DNA of 24,197 bases from Thamnocephalis sphaerospora (lineage: Eukaryota > Zoopagomycota > Zoopagomycetes > Zoopagales > Sigmoideomycetaceae), in NCBI GenBank assembly GCA_003614735.1, contig KZ992645.1, positions 1 through 24,197 of the forward strand. The letters are read 5' to 3'. Below the pieces are notes generated by a model, which had not been told where the DNA came from, searched no databases, and saw only the letters and a program-made list of their open reading frames with translations. Position numbers and translations under genes: made by a program. Of this stretch, positions 19,598 to 24,197 are shown one piece after another (position 1 is the stretch's first letter; the number at the start of each line of letters is the position of its first letter).

Positions 19598-21038
19598 CTA
19601 ATTGCCTGGTCTAGTGGACGGATGGTTCCAAAAGTTGCTGGGAACACGGAGATTGGGCTCGAGCACCGGTCGATTGTCGAGGATACCGTCGATTTCGTGC
19701 ATCACCTCCGGCGTCAGCAGAGGCAGCACCTTGAGAGCCTCAACATTCTCCACTAGCTGTGAAGGGCGCGATGCACCTATCACACACACGATCCATCCCC
19801 GCTATCGGTTAGCCTACGCGAGAACGTGCGGATGCATCAATGTTATCGCTTGCTGCGCACCAGTGATGACAGTGGCTACATTTGGATTTTTGACACACCA
19901 GGCCAGCGCCAGTTGCGCACAGGTGCAGTTGAGCCGTGCGGCAATCTTCTTGAGCATTGCTACTTTGGCCAGCTTGCGTCGGCCAACTTCAGTGTCGAGG
20001 CCCCTGCGCATGCTCTGAGCGGGGAAGCTGTCTGGTATGCTCAGACGCGAGCCTTTTGGAATACCGTCGTTGTACTTGCCGGTGAGCAGGCCGGACGATA
20101 GCGGGCTCCAGGCTGCGACGCGCATGCCGTACTTTGCGTAGAGTGGCACATACTCGCGTTCGACAGCGTCACGCCAAAACATATTGTACAGCGGCTGTTC
20201 GGCGGCTGGCCCAATGAGGTGGAGGCGTGCAGCAACCCCGTACGCTTCCGATATCTGCTCGGCAGTCCACTCGCTGGTACCCCAGTAGAATGCCTTGCCT
20301 TGATCGATGACGTGGTTAAAAGCACGCACCGTCTCCTCCATTGGCGTGTCGGGATCGGCCCGATGAGCGTATACAATATCCACGTAATCCATCTGCAGTC
20401 GCTTCAGCGATGCATCCAGGCCTTCAACAATGTGCTTGCGCGACAGGCCAGCGTCGTTGGGGCCAGTGCCGCTCAGGAACAGCTTGGTGCTAATCACCAG
20501 GTCAGATCGCTTCCAGCCACCGCGTCGGATCGCTTCACCCATGTCCACTTCGGATTGACCATCTGCGTGCATAGTGTGTGTCAGCATACGAATTCGTGCA
20601 GCCATCACCGTAGCCACACACTTTCGTATACCTCGGCCGTGTCGAAAAAGTTGATGCCGAGCTCGTAAGCAGTGCGTATGCAGTCAAAGGTAACATCTGG
20701 ATGTCATCAAACAGCTGATGAGTAAGCAAAGGTGTATGGATAAGTGTATGCTGAAAACAAAGGAAAATACCTTTGTTGACTTGGCTGCCGTATGTGAGCC
20801 TGCTCGGCAGCATGGATGTCGTGATGAACAGCGTGTTAGTGCGCGCAAGACTGGCAGGTGGGCGTAACAGATGTACGCTTTACAGTATATGGCTTTTGCG
20901 CGCCCCATTCAGTGCAACAACCTACCAGCCACCCAAAGAGAGAACAGACACCTTTAGGCCTGTGTGGCCTAGGAAGCGGTACTCCATCTTGGGCGCGTTT
21001 GCTTGCTTGTCAATTTCGGTACTAGGAATCTTTGACAT
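19598..21038 (-). CDS. Kv-beta-like aldo-keto reductase (AKR6-type), 5 exons
   Basis: An NADPH-dependent oxidoreductase of the family that includes potassium-channel beta subunits; fungal members act as soluble reductases. Exons in transcription order are 21038-20926, 20799-20771, 20696-20622, 20562-19861 and 19776-19598, giving 365 residues. The tetrad is D66, Y71, K99 and H139, in FFDTAEVYENG, STKLF and YAHRAD. Other signatures are YRFLGHTGLKVSVLSLGGW, FYWGTSEW, EQPLYNMFWRD, SPLSSGLLTGKY and VITGASRPSQLVENV. The end, EVMHEIDGILDNRP, resembles Kv-beta. The usual Pro in HRPD is Ala (A141). Exon 2 is only 29 nt. The first ATG (21038) gives 17 residues before a second ATG at 20987 that directly precedes the conserved start, so either may be used. 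Confidence 0.93.
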
Positions 21039-21459
21039 GATGACAGATGGTAAAAGCGTACAGGTCGTTAGCAAGGAGATGGGAGGCAAGATGGGCAGTG
21101 AAGCGGTGTCCTTGGCGACCATGAAGCATATGCGCCTAGCTTGCGGCCATAACTGCGCGGTTGCATTCCAGTATCCTGTGGGTTGGCTGTCGTGGCAGCT
21201 CATGTGCCGCACAACCCCGACTATCATGCCTTGTCATCAATGTGATAACCACAATAAAGGACAATAAACGGTGTGGCAATACCGTTGCAGCGACAGAGCA
21301 GTTTACAACGACCACACGGCCATTGCCACTACTCGCTGTCGTTGCAAATCCATTCCTAACGTCGGGGTTGGGCAAACAAATTTATATGCTGCCGTACAAG
21401 TATGCTATGAAAACATCAAAGTATGGCGGACTTGACGTGCAAGAACTCAATGTTGAATT
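21039..21459 (-). promoter_or_regulatory. Aldo-keto reductase upstream region
   Basis: This 421-nt spacer lies between two genes on the - strand. A TATA-like TATAAA (- strand, 21381-21386) is about 340 nt from the reductase ATG. A 12-nt inverted repeat with one mismatch (TTGCAGCGACAG and CTGTCGTTGCAA) frames about 21283-21346. No gene is evident. Confidence 0.4.
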
Positions 21460-21876
21460 TTAGGCAACACTGGAGTAAGGGGGTATGAGCAGGTATGCGG
21501 GCCTTGGAGGATATGAAGTAGGCTGTGCAGCGTGGGTCGGTGCCGGCGGCTCGTGGATTGGAGTGGCGACCGGTGTACGCGCTGGCACAGTTGAATAGGT
21601 GAACGACGTGCTGCCCCAAATGTTTTCAGGTTGTACCGGTAGAATGTGCGGCGCGCGTGTCGGTGTATCCGCGTAGCTGAACGATGTGGTGGCCCAGGTA
21701 TCATCCGACGGCTTTGGAGAAGCGCGTTGGGCGTTTGTTGGTGGGCTTGAGTAGGTAGACGATGTGATTTCCCATACATCCATTGGTCGAGCAACATCGG
21801 CAGGCAAGGCGCTGATGCACAGGGCACTCAGGGCCACTGTAGTGGCAGCCAGTGAGAGTTGCATTGGCAGTTGCAT
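21460..21876 (-). CDS. Small secreted protein with three 26-residue repeats
   Basis: I do not recognise a family. The 138-residue protein starts with a hydrophobic signal peptide (about 1-23, cleavage near ALPA or after). The mature part has three imperfect copies of a motif of the form (D/N)xWxxTSxxYxxxP, with Trp at 35, 61 and 87, an exact 26-residue spacing. The rest is rich in Pro, Thr, Ser and Ala, and there is no Cys in the mature part. The ending is PYSSVA. The composition suggests an O-glycosylated, extended wall or surface protein. An upstream frame extends further, but the ATG at 21876 puts the signal peptide first and lies about 140 nt from a TATA box. A second ATG four codons on is also possible. 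Confidence 0.7.
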   Translation of the reverse strand: MQLPMQLSLAATTVALSALCISALPADVARPMDVWEITSSTYSSPPTNAQRASPKPSDDTWATTSFSYADTPTRAPHILPVQPENIWGSTSFTYSTVPARTPVATPIHEPPAPTHAAQPTSYPPRPAYLLIPPYSSVA

Positions 21877-22015
21877 ATTGATTGTCAAGGAGCGGGTAAT
21901 GCAAAGAAAGGTATGCGCAAGATTGGGTGATGCTATGCGGTAGGGTGATTTGGGATGCCAATGGAAGGATGCAATGTAGAGGTGCACTGATGACAGAAGC
22001 CAGCATATCAGGGTC

Positions 22016-22022
22016 TTTATAC
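22016..22022 (-). promoter_or_regulatory. TATA box of the small secreted protein gene
   Basis: TATAAAG on the - strand lies about 140 nt upstream of the ATG at 21876, with no other gene between. Confidence 0.5.
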
Positions 22023-22672
22023 CTGCGCTTAAGTGGGCAGGCGATGGGCGCTGATGCGTGAGCAAATCTAGACCACATCGATTGAGTGGTGGTGGCAACA
22101 CACGCATCTATTTTTACGTTAGTCTGTGATGGTCGGGCGACATTTTAGGCCAATTGACCAACCCTATCGGCAACAAAGGTGGTGTGCTATTTGCCCGCCA
22201 TGATGGCATCTGGCCATTTTTCAATAGCTTTGCAGCTGCGTGGTATAGTGAATGGTATATCGTCTCGGCACACATGGACTAAGGAGCCTATTAGGATGTG
22301 GGCAAGTTGTTGTACATTGCACAGATGGGCTGTAGCAAGGGCAGAACAGCGCGGGCGCGCGCTTGGACAGCTGCTCAGCACCAGCAGTCGACATTGCCTA
22401 TAATAGCAAGTGTGCATCAGAGACGAATGCAGTGGATCATCTCCTGCCACCGCTTACATGGGTTCGCGGCAACGAGGACGCGATGCAAGTCGACCGACTC
22501 CGAGTCCCAATCAATCATTTAGTGTCTGCAGAAGCAAAATGTGTAAATACGCGGTGATTCAGCCTAATGTCTGCCTATGAGGCTGGAGCAGGCAAGCTGT
22601 CTCGTTTGTACACCAGATCGTTTGATAACGTGGCGTACGCGGGTGAGCAAACCCGCAAAAACCGTAGCGTTG

Positions 22673-22714
22673 TTGCAAGCCTGCATCAATGGGGTCGGTG
22701 CTAGCGCAGTTGGG
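22673..22714 (+). repeat. Short dispersed repeat, copy B
   Basis: This is the partner of 254-295, in the same orientation. A TAGCGCAGTTGG stretch at its right end resembles a tRNA A box, but no tRNA fold can be made around it. Confidence 0.4.
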
Positions 22715-23251
22715 CCGAGTAGCCTTAACCGGGTTGCAAGGGAACCGCTGGGATGTCCATAAATGTGACAAGAAAAATTACACTGCCGTTGAGGACGATG
22801 CAATAGCTTGCACTATATTTCTCATGTTTCCGCTGCGCCCAGAGGGGCTCCTGGTTGTGGCTACTCCAAAACTTAGCACTGGAAATAAAGGAAAAAAGGT
22901 CACTATCGCATGTCCTCTCGACATTGCCACCAAATCGCGTATGATCTTCCACTAATAGGCTTGCTTGGACTCGTTAGGACTACAACATGGGTGTCAGTCT
23001 TACCCATGTCTTCACTCATAAGCGCGCGTGTGTAAAGTGCATGCCCTTGATGAGTGACGCGTTTTGTACTTTGCAGTGTTGGGCAGGCAGGTAGAGCAGA
23101 ATCATCGCGACGCGTCTCACGTCAATATGTGTACGGCACACAGAGTACAGTCAGAAAACATATATTGAAATACTGCCAAGAGCCAGCTACAGCGCGATGA
23201 TGCCAAAGCAGGCGACAATCAGACATATGATGTAGGACACTGGTTTGCACC

Positions 23252-24197
23252 CTACGGGCGCGGCGTTGCGCGGCGACGCCGCTTGTCTTGCTTGCTGATC
23301 TCAGGCATAAAGTCATACCACCGGAGGCGCCGGACAAACGATATTCTATGGCTTGGCGGTGGTAAGGAAAGCCTCTGACACTCCTCTTCCTTGGCACGGC
23401 GTACCCTCCATTTTGAATATTCAGAGAGATATACCGGAGAGCCCATGTTTACGTATGTGTTTCCATATCGGATGCGATCGCAGATTGTGCGTATCTTCAC
23501 GCCGGTAAAGGCATCGTAGAGTATCAATGTAGCATTGTTGTTGCAAACAACCAAAGCTAGGTCTCCCAGAATGTGCTTGAATGACGGGTTAAACGGCAGA
23601 TCATATGACGTGATTACGGAGCCATCGCCGATCCTTAGCACGGTAGCCTTATTGGAGTTTTTCTCCTCCACAACAATGGCACGACGATGAAGCAATTTGA
23701 GACATATACGTCCGTATCCCTTGATTACCCAGCCGTGTTGAAATACAAAGGTGTTGTTGCATGCATCCGAGCCAACAACCGGCTTGAGAGTCCTGCTGGC
23801 GTCCGGCAATTTGAATGTGTCAAACATAGCGATATTGTAGTTGTACTCGATAAGTGCATAGTGGGTGTTTAGCGCCTTTATCCGAAGAGAACACAACTTC
23901 CGATCGTTCCATGACTCGAGACTATGGACGTACAGTGTGAGCACATTGCTGCAAGCTGCGCTCTTTTCACGCTCTTCAGTATCGCCTAAATGGCCAGAAC
24001 TGCTGCTATGCCTGTATGTCACTTCCACCACCTTACAGTATAATCGGGTTTTGCTGTGACGGGCGGCGCAAATGGTGATGCGGGTGTCGCTGGCATTCAT
24101 GATGCATACTAAATCGTCATACTGCGGAAAACCACAGTGATCTTGCTCTGCCTTGACTTGATGCTCATCAAGTGGTGGATCGATCTTGTATTCATTT
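23252..24197 (-). CDS. Unrecognised protein, 5' part beyond the window
   Basis: The frame is open without a stop from the right edge to the TGA or TAG at 23252, giving at least 314 residues; the start is not in the window, and an internal Met at 24100 need not be the start. The sequence alternates short beta-like strands (RICLKLLHRRAIVVEE, KATVLRIGDGSVITSYDLPF, GDLALVVCNNNATLILYDAFTGVKIRTI), which looks like blades of a beta-propeller such as those in F-box/WD-like proteins. No WD dipeptide pattern is regular enough to name. The last 30 residues are very basic (KQDKRRRRATPRP). Its codon third positions are less GC-rich than those of HEM1 or SKT5. Confidence 0.65.
   Translation of the reverse strand, partial: NEYKIDPPLDEHQVKAEQDHCGFPQYDDLVCIMNASDTRITICAARHSKTRLYCKVVEVTYRHSSSSGHLGDTEEREKSAACSNVLTLYVHSLESWNDRKLCSLRIKALNTHYALIEYNYNIAMFDTFKLPDASRTLKPVVGSDACNNTFVFQHGWVIKGYGRICLKLLHRRAIVVEEKNSNKATVLRIGDGSVITSYDLPFNPSFKHILGDLALVVCNNNATLILYDAFTGVKIRTICDRIRYGNTYVNMGSPVYLSEYSKWRVRRAKEEECQRLSLPPPSHRISFVRRLRWYDFMPEISKQDKRRRRATPRP

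Larger units (their letters stand above)
21877..23251. other. Gene-poor stretch upstream of the small secreted protein
   Basis: It begins with the promoter of the secreted repeat protein. Beyond about 22100 it is AT-richer, with only short random frames. A hairpin with GCGGGT/ACCCGC arms lies at 22639-22656, just before a sequence (22673-22714) that also occurs at 254-295. I see no RNA gene. Confidence 0.5.

Noticed and set aside
22706-22717. TAGCGCAGTTGG, resembling a tRNA A box
   Set aside because: The downstream bases do not form a D stem, and there is no B box or anticodon arm in register.

Overview
The window is GC-rich nuclear DNA, most likely from a fungus. The genes are close together and interrupted by short introns (about 53-126 nt) with GT donors, CTNAY/TACTAA-like branch points and AG acceptors. 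The fungal reading rests on a Skt5/Chs4-type chitin synthase activator with a C-terminal CaaX box, a fungal-style mitochondrial 5-aminolevulinate synthase, and a single-celled-type set of lipid phosphatase and Kv-beta-like aldo-keto reductase genes. A sestrin gene is also present. Sestrins are absent from the model yeasts, which points to an early-diverging lineage (Zoopagomycota- or Mucoromycota-like; this placement is inference).

Layout, left to right: an AT-richer gene-poor edge (1-1130); IWS1/SPN1, a transcription elongation factor, on + (1131-3253, 13 exons); a secreted glycoprotein on - (3362-4291); a PAP2-type lipid phosphatase on + (4816-5966, 4 exons); a long pyrimidine- and microsatellite-rich leader (5967-7173); a sestrin on + (7174-9970, 5 exons); a convergent spacer with simple repeats; a SKT5-like Sel1-repeat protein on - (11114-13303, no intron); a shared divergent promoter; HEM1 on + (14491-16380, 3 exons); another long pyrimidine-rich leader; an unrecognised 355-residue protein on + (18005-19072); an aldo-keto reductase on - (19598-21038, 5 exons); a small secreted repeat protein on - (21460-21876); a 1.4 kb gene-poor stretch; and the 3' part of an unrecognised gene on - that runs off the right edge (23252-24197).

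The genes do not form one pathway. They are independent housekeeping, cell-wall and secreted-protein genes. The most notable is the sestrin. The residues that form the peroxidase centre in animal sestrins are replaced, but the GATOR2-contact Asp pair and part of the leucine pocket are kept, which suggests a nutrient-sensing role towards TORC1 without the antioxidant activity. I found no tRNA, rRNA, CRISPR array or intact mobile element. All gene models were spliced by eye; for each multi-exon gene the exon lengths sum to a whole number of codons.
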